Part shown: positions 15,396 through 24,984 of the stretch, piece after piece | Position numbering within the stretch: position 1 is the stretch's first letter | Layout: each line of letters begins with the position of its first letter | Source of the DNA: CAZFLM01 sp964519955 | GTDB taxonomy: Bacteria > Armatimonadota > Chthonomonadetes > Chthonomonadales > CAJBBX01 | Direction: 5' to 3' | Length of the DNA: 64,000 nucleotides | NCBI GenBank assembly: GCA_964519955.1 | Contig: CAZFLM010000009.1 | Span: 62,001-126,000, forward strand | Translations under genes and position numbers: made by a program | The notes under the pieces: model-generated | The model's database searches: none | What the model was told of the DNA's origin: nothing | What the model saw: only the letters and a program-made list of their open reading frames with translations

Positions 15396-16790
15396 CTACA
15401 CGAAGATCCCCAGCGGGCTCTCGAGCAGCTCCTTGAGGTCCTTCAGGAACCGCGCCGCGGGCACGCCGTCCAGCACCCGGTGATCGATCGACAGGCAGAG
15501 GTTCATCATCGGGCGCACCACCACCTGGCCATCGACGACGACCGGCTTCTGGGCGATGCGGCACACGCCGAGGATGCACGACTGCGGCGGCACGAGGATC
15601 GGGTCGAAGGAGTCGACGCCGAACGCGCCCAGGTTCGTGATGGTGAAGGTACCCTCGGACAGGTCATCGGCCGTCTGCTTGCCGGTGCGGCAGCGCTCCA
15701 CCAGTTCCTTCAGCTCCACCGACGCAGCCCCCATCGCCTTCTTGTCGGCGTCCTTGATGACCGGGACGACCAGGCCGGTGTCCGTGGCCACCGCGATGCC
15801 GAGGTTGATGTTCTGGTACAGGCGGATCTCGTCGCCGATGAGCGCCGCGTTGCACAGCGGGTGGTTCGTCAAGGTCTTGGCGACCGCCTTGACGAGCACA
15901 TCCGTGTAGGTGAGCTTCGTATTGTAGGACTTCTGAACCGAAGCGACGAGCTGCGGTTGCAGGGCCACCGCGGCGGACATGTCGACTTCCATGTTCACGC
16001 AGATGTGCGGCGCGGTCTGGCGCGAGCGGGTGACGGTGTCCGCCACCATCTTGCGCATCCCCTTGAACGGGATGACCTTCGCAACCACGAGGCCACCCGC
16101 GGCGGGTGCGGCAGCGGGCGCGGGAGCAGCGGCAGGAGCCGGAGCGGCGGCGGCGCGCACGGCCTCGGCGGTCACCTTGCTGCCGGGCAGCCCCGTTGCC
16201 AGGTCCTCGACCTTGACGCCCAGATCGTCCGCGATCTTGGCGGCCAGCGGCGTCACGCGGACCTTCTCGCCGGCGGGCGCGGCCTCGGCGTAGGCCTGCA
16301 CGTCGCGCTCGATGATGCGGCCGCCCGGTCCGGTGCCCTTGCCGGCCAGCTCGGCTACCGGCACGCCCTTCTCCTCGGCCAGACGCATCGCGCGGGGCGA
16401 GATGGCAAGCGGGCCGCTCGGTGCTGCGGACGCAGCGGGCGCCGGGGCCGCGACAGCAGCCGGCACGGGAGCAGGCGCGGCAGCAGGCGCTGGGGCCGGA
16501 GCCGCCTCAGCCGGGGCGCCGCCGCCGGCCAGCGCTGCGCTGATGTCCTCGGTCGCCGTACCGAACACCGCAAGCGGCGCGCCGACGGGCACGGACTCGT
16601 CTGCCGCGACCAGGATCCTGCGAAGCACGCCCTCGCACTCGGACTCGACCTCGAAGTTGGCCTTGTCCGACATCACCTCAAGGAGTTGGTCACCTTTCCT
16701 GACCGTGTCCCCCTCCTGCTTGAACCACTGGACGATCGTGCCTTCTTCCATCGAGTTGCCGAGCTTCGGCAAGGTAAAGAGCGTTGCCAT
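15396..16790 (-). CDS. Dihydrolipoamide acyltransferase (E2) of a 2-oxoacid dehydrogenase complex
   Basis: 464 residues. The N-terminal lipoyl domain (1-80) carries the lipoylation Lys43 in MSDKANFEVES. After an Ala/Pro linker come two peripheral-subunit-binding-like segments, ISPRAMRLAEEKGVPVAELA (about 130-167) and VTPLAAKIADDLGVKVEDLA (about 179-213), and then the catalytic acyltransferase core (238-464) with DHRVLDG (His437, Asp441). It transfers acyl groups from E1 to CoA in pyruvate or branched-chain dehydrogenase complexes. No E1 or E3 gene is in the window. Two subunit-binding domains are unusual; most bacterial E2s have one. Confidence 0.93.
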   Translation of the reverse strand: MATLFTLPKLGNSMEEGTIVQWFKQEGDTVRKGDQLLEVMSDKANFEVESECEGVLRRILVAADESVPVGAPLAVFGTATEDISAALAGGGAPAEAAPAPAPAAAPAPVPAAVAAPAPAASAAPSGPLAISPRAMRLAEEKGVPVAELAGKGTGPGGRIIERDVQAYAEAAPAGEKVRVTPLAAKIADDLGVKVEDLATGLPGSKVTAEAVRAAAAPAPAAAPAPAAAPAAGGLVVAKVIPFKGMRKMVADTVTRSRQTAPHICVNMEVDMSAAVALQPQLVASVQKSYNTKLTYTDVLVKAVAKTLTNHPLCNAALIGDEIRLYQNINLGIAVATDTGLVVPVIKDADKKAMGAASVELKELVERCRTGKQTADDLSEGTFTITNLGAFGVDSFDPILVPPQSCILGVCRIAQKPVVVDGQVVVRPMMNLCLSIDHRVLDGVPAARFLKDLKELLESPLGIFV

Positions 16791-16904
16791 CGGTCTGTAG
16801 TTCTCCTCGCGGCGTCAGTCATCTCGCGCAGGATGCCGGGCGCGGGTCATCGCATCCCTTGCGATGACCCACTCACGTGGCCGGCAGCTCGGGAACAGGT
16901 CCGG

Positions 16905-17204
16905 CTAGTCCGGCAGCACCTCTACGCGGATGCCAATGGTGCGGATGATTCCGGCCACACGTTCGCACTCCTCCGCGGACGCGTGATGCACAACCGACTT
17001 GCCGAGATGGTGCACCTCCCAGGTCTCCATCTCGGCCTCCCGCAGAGAGCAACCTGTCGCCTTCTGCAGGATCAAGATCACCTCGTCGACGGTGTTCGTG
17101 TCGTTGTCATAGACGACGACGATGCAGCCACCAAGGCCTGTGTCGGCCCCAATCTCCTCGATCTCCGGCAGTTGCGTAACGCCCACGGTGCAAGTCCTGA
17201 CCAT
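16905..17204 (-). CDS. clpS: ATP-dependent Clp protease adaptor ClpS
   Basis: 99 residues matching ClpS: IVVVYDNDTNTVDEVILIL, then CSLREAEMETWEVHHLGKSV and HHASAEECERVAGII. ClpS binds N-degron substrates and hands them to ClpA/ClpC; the VYDNDTNT loop forms the N-end residue pocket. I chose ATG 17204; the frame is open to 17324, but those extra residues are basic and unlike ClpS, and the strong plus-strand promoter at 17318-17346 overlaps that stretch. It is a single gene 114 nt downstream of the E2 start on the other side. Confidence 0.9.
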   Translation of the reverse strand: MVRTCTVGVTQLPEIEEIGADTGLGGCIVVVYDNDTNTVDEVILILQKATGCSLREAEMETWEVHHLGKSVVHHASAEECERVAGIIRTIGIRVEVLPD

Positions 17205-17317
17205 CCTTGTTTCGCCCCTATGTTGGCGCTCCGAAGCCGCGATTCCTTGTCGGGCGGGTGTGACGTGCAACATACCGGGTTCTTCCATTCGGGACGACAG
17301 CCGGGCCTTCGTCTGGG

Positions 17318-17346
17318 TTGACAAGGAGGCCCGACACCCGTAACAT
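17318..17346 (+). promoter_or_regulatory. Strong sigma-70 promoter with no adjacent gene
   Basis: TTGACA at 17318-17323, a 17-nt spacer and TAACAT (5 of 6) at 17341-17346. The start point would be about 17353, exactly at the first base of a hairpin. The next plausible gene begins 520 nt downstream. Confidence 0.55.
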
Positions 17347-17353
17347 GTAAGTT

Positions 17354-17483
17354 GTGGCGAGGTCCTCGGCGGCGGGGACGAGCCACCGCTGTTGGTGCTG
17401 CCCCCAAGGTTTTGCCTCCGCGACGCTGTCGCAGTCGGTCGCGCGGCTGATATGCTCGGCCAGCCCCCAAAGGTGGGCTGCCG
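17354..17483 (+). ncRNA. Candidate structured RNA or long leader (unidentified)
   Basis: The predicted transcript from 17353 begins with a hairpin at 17354-17386 (GTGGC/GCCAC outer stem and GTCC/GGAC inner stem flanking a GA-rich internal loop) and later forms a long stem at 17457-17483 around CAGCCCCC-AAA-GGtGGGCTG. A further perfect 8-bp hairpin lies at 17652-17670. I recognise no known RNA family and no convincing ORF in 17354-17875; the stretch is either a ~520-nt leader of the protease gene or an independent RNA. The boundaries are guesses. Confidence 0.3.
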
Positions 17484-17875
17484 GCACCTGTCCGTGGAGA
17501 TCCGCTAGCCATGACCGATTGCACGCCATGCCGCGTGCGGCCGCCGGCACCGAGTCCGCACACACCGGCCGCGCCCTGTGCCTCCGCATCCGCACGACCC
17601 GCCGCGTGCCGGCGCGGGCACTCGCCTTGACACGGGCGCAATAGAAGCCAGCCGGCGCCTCGGGCGCCGGTCCCTGCTGACAGACTACCTGGCGTCGGAT
17701 GGCCCACATTGTGCAAGGCACTCTCATGAGACGGGTCGGAGCCTGTCGCAGGGGAAGTAGAGTGCTGAGCCGAACGATGGATGCCCATCAGGTAGGGTTG
17801 GCCTCTTCACGCACTATCACGCAGTAGCGCACTCGTCGCACGCCGAAAGCCAGCAGCGACGAAGGGAGACAACGC

Positions 17876-20800
17876 ATGTCGTATCGAAAGCAGGCGAGCA
17901 GAGCAACCGCGATGCTCATCGCCTCCGCCCTCTGGTTGGTGCCTCTGCTTGCGAGGGCCCAACAGCCGGGAGCGGCCGTCACCGCTCCCGCTGTTCCCGC
18001 CGTGCTGCCGGAGGTCGACTACCCCTATGACGCGGACTCGAACGGCAACCGCATCGACGATGTGCTGGACGCCCAGATCGGCGCGATCTCGGGATGGCGG
18101 AGCAGTCAGCGCGTCGTGGTGGAACTGCTATTCAGCCGGCAGGTGACGCAGCAGCAGATCAACGCATTCCTGGCCCTGGGCGGCACCATCGGTCACCTCT
18201 ACACGCACGTCAGCTACGGCTGGAATGGAACTATGCCCCTCTCGGCGGTCTCCAGCCTGCGCTCCCGCCTGGGCGGCAGCCTGCTGTTCGTCGCGGCGCC
18301 ACGCGAGTGTCGCCTCCACCTCAACGAGGCGACGCGCAGCGGCCGCGTGAGGCCGATCTGGGCGTCGGGCTTCGCCGGCGGATCGGGCTACACAGGATCG
18401 GCCACCACGACGATCGCCATCCTGGACACCGGCGTCGACGGAACCCACACCGACCTGACGGGACGCCAGGTCTGGTGGAAGGACTACACCAGCAGCTCGG
18501 CGGCCAGCGCGGTTGACTACTTCGGGCACGGCTCGCACGTCGCCGGCATCGCGCTAGGCACGGGCAACGCCCTCGGCTCGGCACCGACCCAGCTCCACTA
18601 CACGGACTCCGGAGACCTCACCGGCATCTCGGCAGGCTACTTCTACCCGTCGCAGATGCACCTGCCCGCCGGGAGCGTCACCGTCACGTCGACGGCGACA
18701 TGGAGCGGCGGCGGCACGGCCTATCTCGGCGATATCTACACCCCGAACGGCGACGGCGCGAACTGGTACTGGGCCGGCAACAGCACCACGGGCACGTCGC
18801 CGCTCACCTGGACAACGACCTTCGACGCATCCTCGAGCAACGCCTACTCCATCTACTTCTCGCGGGTGTCTGGCACCATCACCAACTACTCGGTCGCGAC
18901 CACGGTCACGTACTCAGGCGTCGGCGACGGGTTCAACACGCTCAGCGGAGTGGCTCCCGGAGCCAAGTGGGCCGGCTGCAAGGTCTTCGTCAACGACGCG
19001 GGCACCGCCTACACCACCGACATCGGCGCGGCGATCGACGACATGGTGGCACGCAGAACGAGCCTGAATGTCAAGGTCTTGAACATGAGCCTCGGCTCAA
19101 GCTCGTCCAACACAACACTGCGAACGAAGACGAACAACGCGGTCGCAAACGGCATCGTCGTGTGCGTCTCCGCGGGAAACGACGGCCCGAGCGGCACCAT
19201 TGGCGACCCGGGCAGCGCCGCGTACGCGATCACCGTCGGCGCAGCCAACTCGGTGAACGCCCTCACGGACTTCACCAGTATGTGGTCCGGATCGCCGAGC
19301 GCCGGCCAGGACTACAAACCGGACGTCTGTGCGCCGGGCGGATCGTTCTACTACAGCAACATCCTGTCCATCGACTCGAACAGCTCGGACGCAGGGATCG
19401 TCGCCTTCGCCGACGCCCACGCCAACGACTACGCGCTGATGTCAGGCACCTCGATGGCCTCGCCATTCGTCGCGGGCGCGGCGGCTCTCGTCGTCCAGGC
19501 GATCGAGGCTAGCGGCATCACGTGGGATCACACCTCGTCGAGCACCTCGCTGCTCGTGAAGACGCTGCTGTGCGCCTCCGCAACCGAGACGAACGCCAAC
19601 CGCGAGGGTGGCGTCGGGTATGACCCCACTCTAGGCCGCGCCACGGCGCCGAAGGACGTGTACGAAGGCTACGGCATGATCAACCCGGACGCCGCGATTG
19701 AGTGCTTGCGCGTCGCCTACACCTACGGATCCGCGGTCACCGGGTCGACGGCGGGCGGAAGCTACGACCGGCGCGCCTGGGGCTACAGCTTCCCGCTCAC
19801 CGCGTCGCAGAAGGTGAACATCCTCCTCACGGCGCCCGCCGCCGGCGACTTCGATGTGTACCTGTATTCCTCCACGCCCGGCACCTACGGCAACCCGACC
19901 ATCCTGGCGTCAAGCTGCACGGTCGGCATCGGCAACAACGAGTCCATCTCCTACACGCCGACCACCACAGGCACGGCGTTCCTGATCGTCAAGCGCGTCT
20001 CCGGAAGCGGCACCTGGTCGCTAACCGCCGACTACGCCGACAAGAACCCGGTCCCGACGCTCACGTCGCTGAGCCCGAGCAGCGCAACCGTCGGTGGTGA
20101 CGCGTTCACGCTGACCCTCACCGGCACGAACTTCGTGTCCGGATCCACCGTCCAGTGGAACGGGTCCAGCCGCACAACGACGTACGTCTCGCCGACCACC
20201 CTCACCGCCGCCATCGCTGCCGCCGACATCGCCTCCGCCGGCACAGCCTCGGTCACGGTCGTGAACCCGACGCCCGGCGGCGGCACCAGCAACGCTCTCA
20301 CGTTCACCATCGACGCGACCAAGACCGCCACGATGCTGTGGCTCCAGAACGCCACGGCAGCTCCCGGGCATGGCATGCGCTCGCGAGCCTGGATGTGGCG
20401 CAGCGACACCGGCGTCAGCCTGGCGGGCAAGACGCTCACGCTCAAGATCGACGGCGCCGCCGTCGCAACCCTCGCGGCAGACGCCACCGGTGGCGTTCAG
20501 TTCAGCTACGACGTGCCGGCAGGCACGTCGCTCGGCGCGCACCCCATGGTCGTCGAGTTCGCGGGCGACACCGGCTTCTCCGCATCCTCGGCATCGGCCA
20601 CGCTCACGGTGACCGAGAAGGCGGCGACCACCGTCTGGGTGCAGACGGCGACGACGGCCCCAGGTCAGGACGTGATACTCCAGGCCCGCATGGTGTGCGC
20701 CAGCGACTCAGCCGCGCTCGCCGGCAAGACGCTGCAGTTCTCGCTGGACGGCGTCGCTGTCGGGTCCGGCACCACGGGCACCGACGGCTTCGCCTCCGTT

Positions 20801-21805
20801 GTGGCGCCCATCTCGTCCGCCATCACGCTCGGCAGTCACACGGTCTCAGCCTCCTTCACCGAGGACTCCGGCTACTACAGCGGAACCGCCGACGGCACGC
20901 TGAACGTCGTTGAGCAAGGCCCCACCTCGCTCTGGCTCGCCTCGGCTTCGGGCATCCCCGGCGCGGCAGTGCGCGTCCGAGCCTGGTTCTGGCGGATAAG
21001 CGACTGGACCCACGTGGCAGGCAAGGACGTCACCCTCAGCGTCGACGGCACGCCGGTCGAGACACTGGCCACGGGCGTCGACGGCGACGTGATGTTCGTC
21101 TATACCATCCCCACCGGCATGTCCGGCGGGGCGCACACCCTGACGGCGGCGTTCGCCGGCGATAGCGCCTACGCGAGCTGCAGTGCCGGCAGCACCTTGA
21201 CGGTCGTCGAGTCCGCGCCGACCTCGATCTACGTCGCCCCGCGGACGACGGGCCAGGACCAGCCGGTGTTGCTGAGCGCCAGACTCACTCGGTCCAGCGA
21301 CGTCGTACCCCTGTCGGGCGAGAGCCTGTCGTTCCTCATCGATGGCGTCCTGGCAGGATCGGCCACGACTGGGGCGGACGGGTTCGCCACGATGACCGCG
21401 TCGACCAGCGGCCTCGCTGTCGGAAGCCGCGCCGTGTCCGTTCAGTACGCCGGAACCAGCTCCAACAAGGCCAGCACCGGCAGCGGCACTCTCACCATCG
21501 ACGCAGCCGGCCCAACGTTCCTGTGGATGGGCTCGGCGTCGGGAGCCGTCGGTGAGAAGATCCGCGTCTGGGCGTGGCTCTGGCGGACCTGCGACTGGCA
21601 GAGCCTGTCGAGCAAGAGCATCGTGTTCAAGATCGATGGGACCGTCGTGGCGACGGTGGACACCAACGTGTCCGGCGGCGCCCTGCTCGAGTACACCATC
21701 GGCTCGGGCCTCGCCCAGGGCGATCACACCCTGACCGCCGAGTTCGCGGGCGACGCCAACTACAGCGGCACCACCGCCACGGGCAAGCTCACCGTGACCC
21801 CGTAG
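17876..21805 (+). CDS. Secreted S8-family (subtilisin-like) peptidase with PPC, IPT/TIG and five Ig-like repeats
   Basis: 1309 residues with a signal peptide ending ARAQQ. The S8 catalytic triad is visible: Asp184 in IAILDTGVD, His218 in GHGSHVAG and Ser526 in GTSMASPF. Between His and Ser sits a ~110-residue insert (about 235-350). The C-terminal half has a pre-peptidase C-type domain (about 620-720), an IPT/TIG domain (PTLTSLSPSSATVGGDAF, about 725-815) and five Ig-like repeats of ~98 residues to the end. Repeats 1, 3 and 5 share a RAW-W motif (RAWMWR, RAWFWR, WAWLWR); repeats 2 and 4 lack it. An extracellular protease with adhesive stalk is the likely role. The start is ATG 17876 with AGGGAGA; a strong terminator follows. 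Confidence 0.92.
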   Translation: MSYRKQASRATAMLIASALWLVPLLARAQQPGAAVTAPAVPAVLPEVDYPYDADSNGNRIDDVLDAQIGAISGWRSSQRVVVELLFSRQVTQQQINAFLALGGTIGHLYTHVSYGWNGTMPLSAVSSLRSRLGGSLLFVAAPRECRLHLNEATRSGRVRPIWASGFAGGSGYTGSATTTIAILDTGVDGTHTDLTGRQVWWKDYTSSSAASAVDYFGHGSHVAGIALGTGNALGSAPTQLHYTDSGDLTGISAGYFYPSQMHLPAGSVTVTSTATWSGGGTAYLGDIYTPNGDGANWYWAGNSTTGTSPLTWTTTFDASSSNAYSIYFSRVSGTITNYSVATTVTYSGVGDGFNTLSGVAPGAKWAGCKVFVNDAGTAYTTDIGAAIDDMVARRTSLNVKVLNMSLGSSSSNTTLRTKTNNAVANGIVVCVSAGNDGPSGTIGDPGSAAYAITVGAANSVNALTDFTSMWSGSPSAGQDYKPDVCAPGGSFYYSNILSIDSNSSDAGIVAFADAHANDYALMSGTSMASPFVAGAAALVVQAIEASGITWDHTSSSTSLLVKTLLCASATETNANREGGVGYDPTLGRATAPKDVYEGYGMINPDAAIECLRVAYTYGSAVTGSTAGGSYDRRAWGYSFPLTASQKVNILLTAPAAGDFDVYLYSSTPGTYGNPTILASSCTVGIGNNESISYTPTTTGTAFLIVKRVSGSGTWSLTADYADKNPVPTLTSLSPSSATVGGDAFTLTLTGTNFVSGSTVQWNGSSRTTTYVSPTTLTAAIAAADIASAGTASVTVVNPTPGGGTSNALTFTIDATKTATMLWLQNATAAPGHGMRSRAWMWRSDTGVSLAGKTLTLKIDGAAVATLAADATGGVQFSYDVPAGTSLGAHPMVVEFAGDTGFSASSASATLTVTEKAATTVWVQTATTAPGQDVILQARMVCASDSAALAGKTLQFSLDGVAVGSGTTGTDGFASVVAPISSAITLGSHTVSASFTEDSGYYSGTADGTLNVVEQGPTSLWLASASGIPGAAVRVRAWFWRISDWTHVAGKDVTLSVDGTPVETLATGVDGDVMFVYTIPTGMSGGAHTLTAAFAGDSAYASCSAGSTLTVVESAPTSIYVAPRTTGQDQPVLLSARLTRSSDVVPLSGESLSFLIDGVLAGSATTGADGFATMTASTSGLAVGSRAVSVQYAGTSSNKASTGSGTLTIDAAGPTFLWMGSASGAVGEKIRVWAWLWRTCDWQSLSSKSIVFKIDGTVVATVDTNVSGGALLEYTIGSGLAQGDHTLTAEFAGDANYSGTTATGKLTVTP

Positions 21806-21825
21806 GCAGCTCGCAGCGTGCTCCA

Positions 21826-21860
21826 GGGGGCCGGCGCGATCGTCGCGCCGGCCCCCTTTC
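21826..21860 (+). terminator. Intrinsic terminator of the S8 peptidase gene
   Basis: A perfect 14-bp stem, GGGGGCCGGCGCGA (21826-21839) and TCGCGCCGGCCCCC (21843-21856), loop TCG, followed by TTTCT. Confidence 0.93.
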
Positions 21861-21985
21861 TGCTTGCCCGGCGGACAGCCCTCGCCCAGAACCAGGCAGG
21901 AGAGACACCCGCCGGTCGCCAACAAGCCAGCAGCGTGCGCCCCGCTCCGCCCGGCCGCGCAGACCGATGCACCTGGGGGAACAGA

Positions 21986-23101
21986 GTGAAGATCACACTC
22001 GTCAAGACGTATCCCGTCGAGCCGCGCTGGCTGTTCGTCAAGATCGAGACCGACGAGGGCATCGCAGGCTGGGGTGAGTGCCTGGGCGACAAGGCCTACG
22101 TCATCGCCGAGGCTGTGCGAAGCTACGAGCATGCGCTGGTGGGCCAGGATCCGCGCAAGGTGGTCCACCATTGGCAGTCGCTCTTCCGCGGCGCGTTCTG
22201 GCGAGGCGGCCCCACGCTCTGCGCGGCCATCAGCGGCATCGAGATCGCGCTCTGGGACATCCTGGGCAAGTCACTCGCCGCCCCGATCTACCAATTGCTC
22301 GGCGGGCCTACGCGCGAGCGCATCCGCATGTACCGCCACTGCGGGGGCTCTAGCCTAGAGGACCTAGCCAACCGCGCGAAGGCCATCGTCGCCGAAGGGT
22401 ACACCGCGCTGAAGTTCGGCCCGATCGGCAAGCTGAAGCCCGTCGACCACTACAGCCTGGTGGAGCACGCCGCGGCCCAGGTCGCCGCCGTGCGCGAGGC
22501 CGTCGGCTCGTCCGTCGACATCATGCTCGACTTCCACGGGCGCGTGTCGCCCGCGATGGCCATCCAACTCGAGGAGGCCATTCGCCCGAGCCATCCCTAC
22601 TTCATCGAGGAGCCGGTCCTGCCGGAGAACGTGGATGCCCTCGCGCGCGTGGCGCAGCAGTTCAAGACGCCCATCGCAACGGGCGAGCGCCTGTTCCTGA
22701 AGTGGGCGTTCCGCGAGGTGCTGGAGAAGGGGGCGGCCACCGTACTGCAGCCGGACCCGTGCATCTGCGGCGGCATCTTCGAGACGCGACAGATCGCAAC
22801 TCTCGCCGAGTGCCACTATGCTGCCGTGGCCCCGCACAACCCGTATGGCCCGATCAACCTGGCCGCCGCGCTGCAGATCGACGCCTGCATCCCCAACTTC
22901 GCGGTCCAGGAGTTCGTCCACCTGGGCGAGGGCTACCTGAAGAACCCGTTCGTGGTGAAGGACGGCTTCATCGAGCTGCCGACTGGCCCGGGCCTCGGCA
23001 TCGAGGTCGACGAGGAGTACCTGCAGACCATCCCGCTGGGCCCGAGGGACGACGTGGGCCGCTGGTTCAACGACGACGACGGCTCGGTGGCGGACTGGTA
23101 G
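21986..23101 (+). CDS. Enolase-superfamily dehydratase of the mandelate racemase/galactonate dehydratase group
   Basis: 371 residues. The metal-binding triad of the superfamily is recognisable: Asp and His in MLDFHGRVSP, Glu in YFIEEPVLPEN and Glu in TGERLF; the catalytic His-Asn segment PHNPYGP follows. The DFHGR and PHxPxGP patterns match D-galactonate dehydratase (DgoD), which removes water from a sugar acid to give a 2-keto-3-deoxy acid, but substrate specificity in this superfamily cannot be read from motifs alone. The start is GTG 21986 with GGGGGA 6 nt upstream. It stands alone after the peptidase terminator. Confidence 0.88.
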   Translation: MKITLVKTYPVEPRWLFVKIETDEGIAGWGECLGDKAYVIAEAVRSYEHALVGQDPRKVVHHWQSLFRGAFWRGGPTLCAAISGIEIALWDILGKSLAAPIYQLLGGPTRERIRMYRHCGGSSLEDLANRAKAIVAEGYTALKFGPIGKLKPVDHYSLVEHAAAQVAAVREAVGSSVDIMLDFHGRVSPAMAIQLEEAIRPSHPYFIEEPVLPENVDALARVAQQFKTPIATGERLFLKWAFREVLEKGAATVLQPDPCICGGIFETRQIATLAECHYAAVAPHNPYGPINLAAALQIDACIPNFAVQEFVHLGEGYLKNPFVVKDGFIELPTGPGLGIEVDEEYLQTIPLGPRDDVGRWFNDDDGSVADW

Positions 23102-23113
23102 GGCCGCCCTCGC

Positions 23114-23740
23114 TCAGTCGGCCTCGTCCCGCTCCAGCTCGAACTCCGGCAGGCTCAGGCTCCACTTGATGGCAGCGAGGCGGATCGCGAGGATCACGGC
23201 GACGGAGATGACCATGTTCGGCGTCTGAGGGTGCGGGAACCACCGCCACAGCGCCATGTAGGTGACAGCGCCGAAGAGGGCGGCCGTCGCGTAGAAGTTT
23301 ATCTCGCGCCGGAAGACGAGGGGGATCTCGCCGAGGAGTGTGTCGCGCAGGATGCCACCCGCCACCCCGGTCACGATGCCCATCGTGATCGCGATCGGCG
23401 CCGACGCATGGAAGACGATCGCCTTCTGTACGCCCACGATGGTGAACAGAGCCAGAGCGCCCGCGTCGGCCACAAGCAGGACCCGCCTTGGCAACTCCGC
23501 GCGAGGCGCGAGGAAGAACCAGGCGACGGCGGCGCCTGTCGCGGTGAGCAGGTAGTACGGATCCGCGACCCAGAAGACGGGCATGGCCCCGAGCAGCACG
23601 TCGCGCACGCTGCCGCCACCGAACGCAGTGACGACAGCAAGGACGAGCACGCCGAACAGATCGACGCGCTTGCCCTTTGCCGCCAGCACGCCCGTGATGG
23701 CTGCCACGGCAACGCCGAGATGCTCGAACACCGCCTGCAT
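23114..23740 (-). CDS. TRIC/UPF0126 family membrane protein
   Basis: 208 residues with seven predicted transmembrane segments arranged as two repeats; each repeat carries the family glycine motif (AFGGGSVRDVLLG and GVAGGILRDTLLGEIP). Bacterial members (YadS, YvgT) are related to trimeric intracellular cation channels. The start is ATG 23740, preceded by GGGAGGGG. The gene is convergent with the dehydratase gene, ending 12 nt from its stop. Confidence 0.92.
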   Translation of the reverse strand: MQAVFEHLGVAVAAITGVLAAKGKRVDLFGVLVLAVVTAFGGGSVRDVLLGAMPVFWVADPYYLLTATGAAVAWFFLAPRAELPRRVLLVADAGALALFTIVGVQKAIVFHASAPIAITMGIVTGVAGGILRDTLLGEIPLVFRREINFYATAALFGAVTYMALWRWFPHPQTPNMVISVAVILAIRLAAIKWSLSLPEFELERDEAD

Positions 23741-23894
23741 ATCCCCTCCCGGCAGGCGTCCCAGATCAGCGGCGGGCGACGCTGCCCGCTCCCTATGATA
23801 CTCGCGCGGGGCCGGCGGTACTGGTGTGAACGATGCGACAACGGGCGGGCACAGCCTCAGACCGTCGGCCTCGAACCTGTGCCCGCTCGGACGC

Positions 23895-24845
23895 CTACCG
23901 CCGCCGCCGCGCCACGCCCCAGGCACACCCTGCAGCCAGCAGCGCCCCGCCGAGGGCCAGCGCGCCGGGCTCCGGCACCTCGGACTGCAGGTTGCCGCGG
24001 AACGTGTAGTTCGATCCAAAGTGCAGCTCGGGGCTGCCCACCGTCGTCCAGGTGGCGGCGATCAGGTTGCCCTCGATGCTCATGCGCTGGACCACCGCCG
24101 CCTTGGGCGCCAGGATCGAGCCCTCGAACTGGCGGTCGGAGATGTTGATGTAGGTCGCGTCGGCGAAGTTCCACAGGATCTGCCCGACCTGCGACGCGGA
24201 GCCGACGTTCACCGAGACGCCGAACCCCGAGACGGTGGTGCCGAGCACATTGATGACGAGCGTGTCGCTCGACGTCAGGCCGGTGATATTGAGCGTGCGC
24301 AGCAGCGAGAGCTTCGAGGCATCGATCGACACCACCTTCATCGAACCGGCGATCTTCGACACGTCGAGCGCCCAGTTGTTCGGGTCGCTCGTGTCGATGG
24401 TCTGTCCACCCAGGCTCGATAGGTAGCTCGATAGGCTCAAGGAATAGGCCAGTGCATTGGTGAAGATGGTGGTGTCGACCGCTCCCAGCCCTGTGTATGC
24501 GCTCCCGCCGCCGTTCAGGTTGATGCCGCCGGTGTACGAGCCGCCCACGTACACGCTGCCGCCGTTGTTGACGCTCGGGTGGTTCGTCACGGCCAGCGCA
24601 CCGCCGACGTAGTCGCCGATCTTCGTCTGGGAGCCGACGACGCCGTACAGCGGCTGCATCAGCGTGTTGTACTCCATCGTCCAGGAGCCGCCGACGGCAA
24701 CCGCGCCATCCGAGTGCCCGCCCGGCGTGTAGGCGCTGCCGAAGATGAACGCGTTGAAGGTGCTGGCGTTGCCGAGCGACACGGCGCCAGCAGGCGAGCC
24801 GATGGCGGCAATGGCCAGCAGGAGCAGGAACCTGCCTCGAAACAC
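23895..24845 (-). CDS. Choice-of-anchor A family protein with PEP-CTERM sorting signal
   Basis: 316 residues: signal peptide (LLLLAIAAIGSPAGA), the choice-of-anchor A domain (NAFIFGSAYTPGGHSDGAVA at its start, FEGSILAPKA near its end), then the C-terminal VPEPGALALGG, hydrophobic helix and Arg cluster ARRRR of a PEP-CTERM signal. Such proteins are cleaved and anchored by an exosortase, which must be encoded elsewhere. I chose GTG 24845 because GGAGG lies 7 nt upstream and the signal peptide then starts correctly; the longer open frame upstream is an overlap with the divergent DUF885 gene. Confidence 0.9.
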   Translation of the reverse strand: MFRGRFLLLLAIAAIGSPAGAVSLGNASTFNAFIFGSAYTPGGHSDGAVAVGGSWTMEYNTLMQPLYGVVGSQTKIGDYVGGALAVTNHPSVNNGGSVYVGGSYTGGINLNGGGSAYTGLGAVDTTIFTNALAYSLSLSSYLSSLGGQTIDTSDPNNWALDVSKIAGSMKVVSIDASKLSLLRTLNITGLTSSDTLVINVLGTTVSGFGVSVNVGSASQVGQILWNFADATYINISDRQFEGSILAPKAAVVQRMSIEGNLIAATWTTVGSPELHFGSNYTFRGNLQSEVPEPGALALGGALLAAGCAWGVARRRR

Positions 24846-24984
24846 GGGGTAACCTCCAGATAGATGGCGCACCCGGGCTCCTGCCGGTCCGCGCCGCATA
24901 CCCACATAGGTTGGTCGATCGGTCGCCGGCCGCTCCCGGCAAGATGACGGGTTTCGCGGCAAGCCTGGCACTTGGGAGCAACGC

